The position numbers were made by a program, and so were the translations under genes. A DNA stretch of 6,552 nt from Oscillospiraceae bacterium (GTDB lineage Bacteria > Bacillota > Clostridia > Oscillospirales > Oscillospiraceae): contig CACXHI010000050.1 in NCBI GenBank assembly GCA_902767395.1, positions 1-6,552 on the forward strand. Reading direction: 5' to 3'. Below the pieces are notes generated by a model. That model was not told where the DNA came from and did no database searches. It worked only from the letters and a program-made list of their open reading frames with translations. Positions 1 through 4,720 of this stretch are shown piece after piece (position 1 is the first letter of the stretch; every line of letters begins with the position of its first letter).

Positions 1-325
1 AGTCCTCGAAAAAGGCGTCGGTGTACATCTTAGCGATTTCCATGACGGTCTTGTGCTCGCGTTTCGCACCCTTGAGCATCTTGTCCTCCCCAGTGTCGCC
101 GTCAGAGGACAGATGACCCACGTCGGTGATGTTCATGACGCGCTTGACGTTGTAGCCCTGATACCGCAGGTATTTCTCCAGCACGTCCTCCATCATATAG
201 GTGCGAAGGTTGCCGATGTGGGCGTAGTGATAGACCGTCGGTCCGCAGGTATACATCTTCACAAGCTCGGGATGGTTGGGAACAAACGGTTCCTTTTTGC
301 GCGTGAGTGAGTTGTACAGGTACAT
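1..325 (-). CDS. cysS: Cysteinyl-tRNA synthetase, N-terminal part (runs off the left edge)
   Basis: This gene charges tRNA-Cys with cysteine using ATP, a cytosolic step of translation. Translating the minus strand from ATG at 325 gives 108 residues that begin MYLYNSLTRKKEPFVP. They contain the class I synthetase signature of the CysRS family: CGPTVYHYAHIGN, with the Zn-binding Cys of TCGPTVY and the HIGH-type ATP motif as HIGN. RTYMMEDVLEKYL and the family-typical MNITDVGH follow. The KMSKS motif and the anticodon-binding region lie outside the window. The start is supported by AGGAGG 7 bases upstream (minus strand, about 333-338). Upstream lie a T-box leader and a promoter, so expression should respond to uncharged tRNA-Cys. 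The specifier codon in that leader independently agrees with Cys. Confidence 0.96.
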   Translation of the reverse strand, partial: MYLYNSLTRKKEPFVPNHPELVKMYTCGPTVYHYAHIGNLRTYMMEDVLEKYLRYQGYNVKRVMNITDVGHLSSDGDTGEDKMLKGAKREHKTVMEIAKMYTDAFFED

Positions 326-345
326 AAAGAATCCTCCTATCGGCA

Positions 346-564
346 GAAATCAAAACGCCTCCGGATTCAAGATCCAGAGGCGAATAATCGCGGTTCCACT
401 CTGCTTTTTGCTCCGGCACTGACGCGGCCTCACGGGGTCTCCCCTGCGCTCGCGGACGCACTTCCCCACGGGCTCTGCCGCCTTCGCTTCCAGCCGACGA
501 CGATGGCTCTCTGTCGCAGTCCTGCACGGGTACTCTTTCCGTTCATAGCGCGTATTCGATTGAT
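346..564 (-). promoter_or_regulatory. T-box riboswitch leader of cysS (Cys-specific)
   Basis: The leader RNA runs from about 564 to the terminator near 347 and should sense uncharged tRNA-Cys. On the minus strand the conserved T-box sequence AGAGTGGAACCGCG lies at 402-389. Stem I can be folded by hand. Lower helix GCGCT (551-547) pairs with AGCGC (450-446). CGGA (541-538) pairs with TCCG (456-453). An internal loop has AAGAGTA on the 5' side (537-531, with the AGUA loop-E-type motif) and GAAGTGCG on the 3' side (464-457). Helix CCCGTG (530-525) with CGTGGG (470-465) closes the top of that loop. The 3' side carries TGC at 460-458, a cysteine codon in the expected specifier position. A GGGG-AGA-CCCC hairpin follows near 433-444. 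The T-box class is well established; the exact fold is my inference. Confidence 0.93.
347..382 (-). terminator. Intrinsic terminator of the cysS T-box leader
   Basis: On the minus strand CGCCTCTGGAT (382-372) pairs with ATCCGGAGGCG (366-356). This is an 11-bp stem with one G-T pair and a five-base loop, followed by TTTTGATTT (355-347). The T-box sequence sits just upstream, so the same bases can form the alternative antiterminator when uncharged tRNA binds. The stem ends about 30 bases before the cysS start codon, as usual for this leader class. Confidence 0.92.
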
Positions 565-570
565 GTCGGT

Positions 571-599
571 ATTGTATCAGAAAAACAGTTCAGTGTCAA
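571..599 (-). promoter_or_regulatory. sigma-A-type promoter of cysS
   Basis: Minus strand: -35 TTGACA (599-594, consensus), 17-base spacer, -10 TACAAT (576-571, one mismatch). Transcription would start near 564, giving a leader of about 240 bases that contains the whole T-box. The -35 and spacer lie inside the last codons and stop codon of the upstream 73-codon gene, so the two units abut with no spare intergenic DNA. Confidence 0.85.
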
Positions 600-798
600 T
601 CCTTTTCTTGCTCTCGGATGCCTCGATTGTGTTTCTATCTTCAGAGTCGGCGTCAAGAAACATCTCTTCCACTGTCCTTTGCGCCTGCATCAAAACGACT
701 TTTGCAGTCATTTCTCCTTCAGACTCCAGAACGGCAATTGCATCTGTTGCAGCATTAAAAAGTCGATAATACTTTTTCCGATAGATTTCTGTATCCAT
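577..798 (-). CDS. Small conserved-type hypothetical protein, 73 aa
   Basis: Function not recognised. The protein begins MDTEIYRKKYYRLFNAATDA and looks like one soluble, helical, highly charged domain. There is no signal peptide, membrane segment or cysteine pair. The N-terminal 50 residues (YRKKYYRLFNAATDAIAVLE, then AKVVLMQAQRTVEEMF) resemble small proteins I have seen in clostridial genomes and mobile regions, but I cannot name a family. The last 20 residues are polar and probably unstructured. ATG 798 is chosen over an in-frame upstream start at 831 because AAGGAG sits about 6 bases before it and the promoter -10 lies at 832-837, leaving no room for the longer form. The gene is divergent from the HTH regulator at 902 and shares overlapping promoters with it. 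GC is near 47% by hand count of two lines, lower than the housekeeping genes. Confidence 0.72.
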   Translation of the reverse strand: MDTEIYRKKYYRLFNAATDAIAVLESEGEMTAKVVLMQAQRTVEEMFLDADSEDRNTIEASESKKRIDTELFF

Positions 799-831
799 AC
801 ATTTCTCCTTCTTCAATGGGGATGATAACAA

Positions 832-860
832 ATCATACCCATTTTCTCGGGTATAGTCAA
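832..860 (-). promoter_or_regulatory. Promoter for the 73-aa gene
   Basis: Minus strand: -35 TTGACT (860-855), 17-base spacer, -10 TATGAT (837-832). Both boxes differ from consensus at one base. The predicted start is near 825, giving a leader of about 27 bases with the AAGGAG site. The -35 shares five bases with the -35 of the opposing promoter, so the two promoters cannot be occupied independently. Confidence 0.75.
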
Positions 861-871
861 GTATGAATACC
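835..871. promoter_or_regulatory. Candidate operator: three GGTAT half-sites in the divergent promoter region
   Basis: ATACCC (835-840) and GGGTAT (849-854) form an inverted repeat inside the spacer of the minus-strand promoter. A further ATACC (867-871) is inverted relative to GGTAT at 850-854, and the 10-bp palindrome GTATGAATAC (861-870) lies in the spacer of the plus-strand promoter. This is the arrangement expected for a small Cro/C1-type repressor that controls itself and its divergent neighbour. Binding is inferred; only the repeats and their positions are seen. Confidence 0.5.
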
Positions 872-882
872 TAGCTTATAAT
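854..882 (+). promoter_or_regulatory. Promoter for the HTH regulator gene
   Basis: Plus strand: -10 TATAAT (877-882) is a perfect match; 17 bases upstream is TAGTCA (854-859), which matches four of six bases of the -35 consensus. Transcription would start near 889, leaving a short leader of about 13 bases that still includes GAGGTGG before ATG 902. Confidence 0.65.
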
Positions 883-901
883 GAGTTTCAGAGGTGGTTG
901 C

Positions 902-1105
902 ATGATAACCTATGATCCGCTCTGGGAGACAATGAAGAAAAAGAAGATTTCAACCTACACGCTCATCAAGGAACACGCCTTTAGCAAGGGGACGCTTGAT
1001 GCGTTGAAACACAACCGAAATATCACAATGGCAACCCTGAACGACATCTGCAATCTCCTCGGATGTACGCCTGCGGACATCATAAAATATACGCCCGATG
1101 AATAA
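902..1105 (+). CDS. Small Cro/C1-type HTH transcriptional regulator, 67 aa
   Basis: Probable DNA-binding repressor of the Xre/Cro/C1 superfamily, similar in size and layout to single-domain YozG-type proteins (Pfam HTH_26-like; family assignment from memory). Most of the 67 residues form one helix-turn-helix domain: DPLWETMKKKKISTYTLIKE (helices 1-2), FSKGTLDALKHNR (recognition helix region), then ITMATLNDICNLLGCTPADI, the hallmark LxxICxxLxCxPxDI end of these domains. No sensor or oligomerisation domain follows. ATG 902 is preferred over the in-frame ATG 881 because GAGGTGG lies about 4 bases before it and ATG 881 falls inside the -10 box. The gene faces away from the 73-aa gene, with which it shares operator-like repeats, and converges on the thioesterase gene. 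GC is about 40-50%, below the neighbours. Confidence 0.85.
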   Translation: MITYDPLWETMKKKKISTYTLIKEHAFSKGTLDALKHNRNITMATLNDICNLLGCTPADIIKYTPDE

Positions 1106-1142
1106 CAGCACAGACAATGCTTCAAGCTTGCCTGTGCTGTTT
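1104..1142. terminator. Probable shared terminator hairpin between converging genes
   Basis: AACAGCACAG (1104-1113) pairs perfectly with CTGTGCTGTT (1132-1141). Inside the loop, CAATGC and GCTTG can extend the stem around a TTCAA loop. It begins at the stop codon of the HTH gene (1103-1105) and lies 8 bases beyond the stop of the converging thioesterase gene. On the plus strand it is followed by TTTCGCTGTTT, a moderate T tract. On the minus strand it is followed by TTATTCAT, which is weaker, so efficiency for the long minus-strand operon is uncertain. Confidence 0.7.
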
Positions 1143-1149
1143 CGCTGTT

Positions 1150-1566
1150 TCACGCATTCTGTACAGAAGTGCGGAGTACCGCGTCGACGTCGGGATACTG
1201 CTTTCTCAGAATGATCGGCTTGCCGGTTTGATCCGTGAAGCAGTGCTGAGAGGCGCCGGTGCAGGCCAGCTCGCCCGTGGTCGTATTGATCATCTCATAG
1301 GAAACGACCAAACGAACCCCACGGAATTCCGAGATGGCGACGTTGATCTGCACCACGTCGTCGAAGCGGCAGGGGCGGAGGTAGCGGCATTCGATTCCGA
1401 CCACCGGGGAGAGCAGACCGCGGGCCTCCATGGAGGCGAAGCTGATCCCCAGACGGTCCAGCAGCTCCACCCGGGCCTCCTCCATCCATCGGATATAATT
1501 GGAATGATGGACAATACCCATCTTATCGGTTTCGTAATAGTGAACCTTGTGGCAGTAGGACTCCAT
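1150..1566 (-). CDS. Acyl-CoA thioesterase, YbgC/FadM (4-hydroxybenzoyl-CoA thioesterase) family
   Basis: A 138-residue single hot-dog-fold domain, the usual length for this family, predicted to hydrolyse an acyl-CoA or acyl-ACP thioester in the cytosol. The N-terminal family motif is clear: YYETDKMGIVHHSNYIRWME, with Asp14 in the position of the catalytic aspartate and HH-x2-Y followed by EEAR. RYLRPCRFDDVV and GELACTGASQHCF match the later strands. The substrate cannot be read from sequence; YbgC homologues act on short or long acyl thioesters and associate with phospholipid enzymes in some bacteria. That fits its place 27 bases downstream of pgsA but is inference. ATG 1566 has AAGGAG 8 bases upstream. 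It is the last gene of the minus-strand run and ends next to a hairpin. Confidence 0.9.
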   Translation of the reverse strand: MESYCHKVHYYETDKMGIVHHSNYIRWMEEARVELLDRLGISFASMEARGLLSPVVGIECRYLRPCRFDDVVQINVAISEFRGVRLVVSYEMINTTTGELACTGASQHCFTDQTGKPIILRKQYPDVDAVLRTSVQNA

Positions 1567-1593
1567 CGGTGATTTCTCCTTGGAAAACGCAGC

Positions 1594-2136
1594 TCAGGGA
1601 TTCTTCCGCTTCAGGTCGAGAACGTCCCAGTTTTTGACAAAATACTCTACGCCGGAATAGATTGTGGGCAGCACAATCACAAGGACAATGACCCAGTTCA
1701 GCCATTCCCATTCATGGAACACAATCCAGACGCAGAGTGCGACCATCGTGGAAAAGGTCTTGACCTTGCCCGACCAACCGGCGGCAATCACCCGGCCTTT
1801 CCCGACGGCAATCAGCCGCAGTCCGGTCACGGCAAATTCCCGCGTAAGCACAATGACCAGCGCCCAGGCCGGCATCAGATTCCACTGACAAAACACACAC
1901 ATGGCGGCAATCACCAAAAGCTTGTCCGCCAGCGGATCGAGAAACTTTCCGAAATCGGAAACCTGATTGTATTTCCGGGCAACGTACCCGTCCACGAAAT
2001 CCGTCAGGCTCGCCAGAATAAACAGCCCCAGCGACAGCCATTTGAGCCACGGGTGCACCGGGCTCAGGAGAAATGCAATCAGGAAGGCCGGGATCATCGC
2101 AACCCGGATCAGGGTGATTTTACTTGCGGTTGTCAT
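1594..2136 (-). CDS. pgsA: CDP-diacylglycerol--glycerol-3-phosphate 3-phosphatidyltransferase
   Basis: Integral membrane enzyme that makes phosphatidylglycerol phosphate from CDP-diacylglycerol and glycerol 3-phosphate, the committed step to phosphatidylglycerol. The 180-residue product has the full CDP-alcohol phosphatidyltransferase signature D-x2-DG-x2-AR-x8-G-x3-D-x3-D: Asp46, Asp49-Gly50, Ala53-Arg54, Gly63, Asp67 and Asp71. These acidic residues bind the metal ions. Hydrophobic segments lie around residues 12-25, 31-45, 73-100 and 130-165. The start is set at ATG 2136 (MTTASKITLIR, typical of PgsA) because AGGTGG lies 6 bases upstream. An in-frame TTG at 2157 would add seven residues but lacks as good a site. 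The gene overlaps the end of rimO by 17 bases, which suggests translational coupling. Confidence 0.95.
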   Translation of the reverse strand: MTTASKITLIRVAMIPAFLIAFLLSPVHPWLKWLSLGLFILASLTDFVDGYVARKYNQVSDFGKFLDPLADKLLVIAAMCVFCQWNLMPAWALVIVLTREFAVTGLRLIAVGKGRVIAAGWSGKVKTFSTMVALCVWIVFHEWEWLNWVIVLVIVLPTIYSGVEYFVKNWDVLDLKRKNP

Positions 2137-3457
2137 TGCTTTCCACCTCTCTGCCAATCAAATCGCCATCCTCTGCGCCGAGAATGACCACCTGTACAAA
2201 ATCGCCGGGACGCAGCTCCCGCTCGGATTCAAAGCGCACAAGCCCGTCAATGCCGGGAGAATCGGCATAGGTTCGGCCATAGTAGGCGTTCCCGTCCCAG
2301 TCCTCCACCAAGACCTCCATCGTCTCGTCAAAGTGGGAGGCGTTATACGCATCGAGTACGTCCGACTGCAGCTCCACGATCAAGTCGGCGCGGCGCTGGG
2401 CCACCTCTGAATCGGGATAGTCCATCTTGGCCGCAGGCGTCCCCTCCTCCGGCGAGAAGGCGAACGCGCCGACCCGCTCCAGCTTCTGACGGCGGAGAAA
2501 GCCGCACAGCTCCTCGAACTCGGCCTCGCCCTCGCCGGGCAGTCCGGCAATCAGGCTGGTTCGAAGCACCAAGCCGGGAATCTGGGCACGGAGCTTAGCG
2601 AACAGCGCCTCCAGATACGCTTTGTTCCCCCGGCGGTTCATCTTCTTGAGAATGCCGTCGTTGACGTGCTGGATCGGAATATCCAGATACTTTACGATCT
2701 TCGGTTCCTCCGCCACGGTATCAATCAGCTCGTCGGTAAATTCGTCGGGATAGGTATAGTGAACGCGAATCCAGTGCAGGCCGTCGATCTGACACAGGCG
2801 GCGAAGCAGCTCCGCCAGCATTCGTTTTCCGTAGAGATCCAAGCCGTAACGGGAGGTATCCTGCGCCACCACAATCAACTCCTTCGTGCCGTTTTCCGCC
2901 AGCCGCTCGGCTTCGGAAACCACGTCCTCGAACTTGCGGCTGCGGTATTTGCCACGGAGCTTCGGAATCACGCAGAAAGCGCAGTGATTGTCACAGCCCT
3001 CCGCGATTTTGAGATAGGAATAATGGGCCGGGGTGGTCAGAATGCGGCCCGTTTCCTCCACTGGGGCGTGAATCGAGCCGAATTCCTGAACGGCGCGGCC
3101 GGAAAGGACCTGCTCCGCCGCCGCAACTACGTCATAATAGCTTCCCGTGCCGAGAACCCCGTCCACCTCCGGCAGCTCGGTCAGAATCTCCTGCTGATAA
3201 CGTTGGGCCAGACAACCGGTGACCAGAATCTTCCCAACAAGGCCCTCTGCTTTCTTCTGCCCGACGGCGAGAATATGGTCAATGGCCTCGCTCTTGGCCG
3301 CGTCGATGAAGCCGCAGGTGTTGACGATCACCAGATCGACGTTCTCCGGCTCCGGCCTGATTTCATAGCCCGCCTGCGCCATCAGATACATCATCTGCTC
3401 ACAGTCCACCTGATTCTTGGCGCAGCCCAATGAAATGAATGATACGGTGTGCTTCAT
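2120..3457 (-). CDS. rimO: Ribosomal protein S12 (Asp) methylthiotransferase RimO
   Basis: Radical-SAM enzyme that adds a methylthio group to the conserved aspartate of ribosomal protein S12. The 445 residues match the family's usual length and three-domain plan. The N-terminal UPF0004 domain has the three cluster cysteines Cys12 (SLGCAKNQVD), Cys48 (VNTCGF) and Cys82 (TGCLAQRY). The radical-SAM core has Cys155, Cys159 and Cys162 in GCDNHCAFCVIPKLRGKYRS. A C-terminal TRAM domain (about 375-440) ends the protein. RimO is preferred over MiaB because of the start MKHTVSFISLGCAKNQVDCE, the CAFCVIPKLRGKYRSR form of the core motif, and the lack of MiaB-type features. ATG 3457 has AAGGGG 7 bases upstream. 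It sits 35 bases after recX with a hairpin in between. Confidence 0.96.
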   Translation of the reverse strand: MKHTVSFISLGCAKNQVDCEQMMYLMAQAGYEIRPEPENVDLVIVNTCGFIDAAKSEAIDHILAVGQKKAEGLVGKILVTGCLAQRYQQEILTELPEVDGVLGTGSYYDVVAAAEQVLSGRAVQEFGSIHAPVEETGRILTTPAHYSYLKIAEGCDNHCAFCVIPKLRGKYRSRKFEDVVSEAERLAENGTKELIVVAQDTSRYGLDLYGKRMLAELLRRLCQIDGLHWIRVHYTYPDEFTDELIDTVAEEPKIVKYLDIPIQHVNDGILKKMNRRGNKAYLEALFAKLRAQIPGLVLRTSLIAGLPGEGEAEFEELCGFLRRQKLERVGAFAFSPEEGTPAAKMDYPDSEVAQRRADLIVELQSDVLDAYNASHFDETMEVLVEDWDGNAYYGRTYADSPGIDGLVRFESERELRPGDFVQVVILGAEDGDLIGREVESNDNRK

Positions 3458-3477
3458 ATAATTGCCCCTTTATCTCA

Positions 3478-3502
3478 GGATGAATGCGCCTTTCATTCAT
3501 CC
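3478..3502 (-). repeat. Perfect inverted repeat at the recX stop, upstream of rimO
   Basis: GGATGAATG and CATTCATCC form a perfect 9-bp stem with a seven-base loop. The arm distal to rimO covers the final recX codons and the edge of its stop codon. On the minus strand the stem is followed by TGAGATAAAGGGG, the rimO ribosome binding region, and not by a T tract, so it is unlikely to be an intrinsic terminator. A role in mRNA processing, stability or coupling is possible but unproven. Confidence 0.55.
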
Positions 3503-4119
3503 ACGTCTTGCCGCAGGGTTTCGAGGGCGCTGCGAACCTCCGCCCAAGTATAGCCGCGGCGGATTGCGGCCTGTGTCGCACTGCGAACGGTTTTCTCGTC
3601 CGGTTCCTCCCCAAGCCGCTTGCGGAGGAAGTCTGTCAGCGCGTCGCGCATATCCGGCACGGTTGCAAGCGCCTCGTCCCAGTAGGCCTTCGGGATGCGC
3701 TTGGCATAGAGCATCTGCTTGATCCGCTCCGCGCCGTAGCCCCTGCTGACGCCGCGCGCGACAATCTGCCTTGCGGTTTCCGCGTCGTCGAGTAACTCCA
3801 GCTCCTCCAGCCACGCAACGGCGTTTTTCGCATCCTCGGGACGCTCGCCCTTCTGCGTCAGGCGCTGTTCGAGGTCCTGCTTGGAAACGCCTGCGGCGGA
3901 GATGATTCGCACGGCACGGCGTTTTGCGGAGGCAGCGCCGTTGGCGGCCTCCAGAGCGGCAAGGTTCGCCTCGTCCAGCGCTTCGCCGGGGACAAGCCCG
4001 CATTCTGCCGCAACCGAAGGGAGAATCTTCAAGACGCCGCCGTCGTCAAACACAACTGTGCATTTCCCGTTCGGATGCTTCGGCGGAAGCACCGCTTTGA
4101 TTATCTTCTTCAATTTCAC
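3493..4119 (-). CDS. recX: RecX family regulator of RecA
   Basis: RecX binds in the groove of RecA filaments and modulates their growth and activity. The 208-residue product shows the family layout. A short N-terminal beta region (CTVVFDDGGVLKILPSVAAE followed by CGLVPGEAL) leads into three-helix RecX repeats: RAVRIISAAGVSKQDLEQRL, AVAWLEELELLDDAETARQI with RGYGAERIKQML, then DFLRKRLGEEP with AAIRRGYTWAEVRSALE. The start is GTG 4119, the first start codon after an in-frame TAG at 4125-4123; its ribosome site is poor (only AAGGG about 16 bases away), so translation may depend on coupling. The first 74 bases overlap the end of the preceding unknown gene. The family-like N-terminal region begins by about residue 18, so some overlap is real whatever start is used. 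RecX commonly lies next to recA; here one extra gene separates them. Confidence 0.92.
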   Translation of the reverse strand: MKLKKIIKAVLPPKHPNGKCTVVFDDGGVLKILPSVAAECGLVPGEALDEANLAALEAANGAASAKRRAVRIISAAGVSKQDLEQRLTQKGERPEDAKNAVAWLEELELLDDAETARQIVARGVSRGYGAERIKQMLYAKRIPKAYWDEALATVPDMRDALTDFLRKRLGEEPDEKTVRSATQAAIRRGYTWAEVRSALETLRQDVDE

Positions 4120-4720
4120 GCTCTATCGTTCGATACCCTTCTTCTTTGGCTGACCGGCAATAACCGCGAATCCTGCCAACCAAGTTTGTGAGATAATGAT
4201 CCAGCTCGTTGTAATAGAAGTGGGTCAGGATAGCACCCTCTTTATCAAGCCCAAGCCACTCTGTTTCCTTTGTCTCCCGATCCTCTTCCGGCTTAATGGA
4301 CAATCTTGCAATCCGATAATCCCAGCCGTCTTCCATATAACCGCAATTGGGATTTCGTATCTCGCAGTCAAGCTTCCAAGTCTCAGGAAATCTGTCCTTG
4401 AAGCCCACCGTGTTCCGTAGGAGCTCCGTCCGGAACCGATAGAATCCTTTCTCTCCCTGTTTGAGCGGTTCCTTTGGCGCAAGGCCGTATTTAATCATCT
4501 TCTTCCGGAGATACCGCATCAGCTCGATTGCAGATTCGTCGCCGCCGTACTTGGCTTTCGATTTGATTGGCGATTCTACGGCGTCACAGAGGGCGGCGAA
4601 GGTTTTATCGTTCCGAAGACTGACTCCAAATACAGCCGTAATCGCACGGTGAAACCGCGCAATTGCTTCTTCCCGTCCTTGCCCTTTCACGGAGGCTCCC
4701 GAGGTTTTACAGATCGTCAT
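4046..4720 (-). CDS. Hypothetical protein inserted between recA and recX, 224 aa
   Basis: I do not recognise this protein. It is soluble and highly charged, with no signal peptide or membrane segment. Visible parts are an N-terminal helical stretch (REEAIARFHRAITAVFGVSL), a basic segment KYGGDESAIELMRYLRKKMIKYG, a middle region rich in aromatic residues (GFYRFRTELLRN, GYMEDGWDYRIARLSI), and a helix-rich part with NELDHYLTNLVGRIRGYCRS. It ends in a polar tail that runs into recX. No nuclease, ATPase or HTH motif is evident. ATG 4720 overlaps the recA end by 14 bases and has GGAGG 6 bases upstream, embedded in recA codons. GTG 4690, with GGGAG ahead, is a second possible start just after recA. 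GC is about 51% by hand count of six lines, against about 57-78% in sampled recA lines. It is probably co-transcribed with recA, so its levels may follow recA. A recent arrival is possible. Confidence 0.72.
   Translation of the reverse strand: MTICKTSGASVKGQGREEAIARFHRAITAVFGVSLRNDKTFAALCDAVESPIKSKAKYGGDESAIELMRYLRKKMIKYGLAPKEPLKQGEKGFYRFRTELLRNTVGFKDRFPETWKLDCEIRNPNCGYMEDGWDYRIARLSIKPEEDRETKETEWLGLDKEGAILTHFYYNELDHYLTNLVGRIRGYCRSAKEEGYRTIEREIEEDNQSGASAEASEREMHSCV

Noticed and set aside
102..527. Minus-strand 141-codon open frame over the cysS leader
   Set aside because: It covers the T-box and the cysS start in another frame; the product is Arg/Ser-rich and not protein-like, and RNA structure explains the region.
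1117..1572. Plus-strand open frame antisense to the thioesterase
   Set aside because: The minus-strand frame has the complete YbgC motif and a ribosome site; the plus frame starts inside the terminator hairpin.
2137..2157. TTG 2157 as the pgsA start
   Set aside because: ATG 2136 has a better-placed AGGTGG and gives the normal PgsA N-terminus.
2666..3433. Plus-strand open frame (255 codons) antisense to rimO
   Set aside because: It is a shadow of rimO, which carries all six cluster cysteines on the minus strand; no independent start signals are seen.
3458..3502. Intrinsic terminator between recX and rimO
   Set aside because: The hairpin is real but is followed by TGAGATAAAGGGG and not a run of T, so termination is unlikely.
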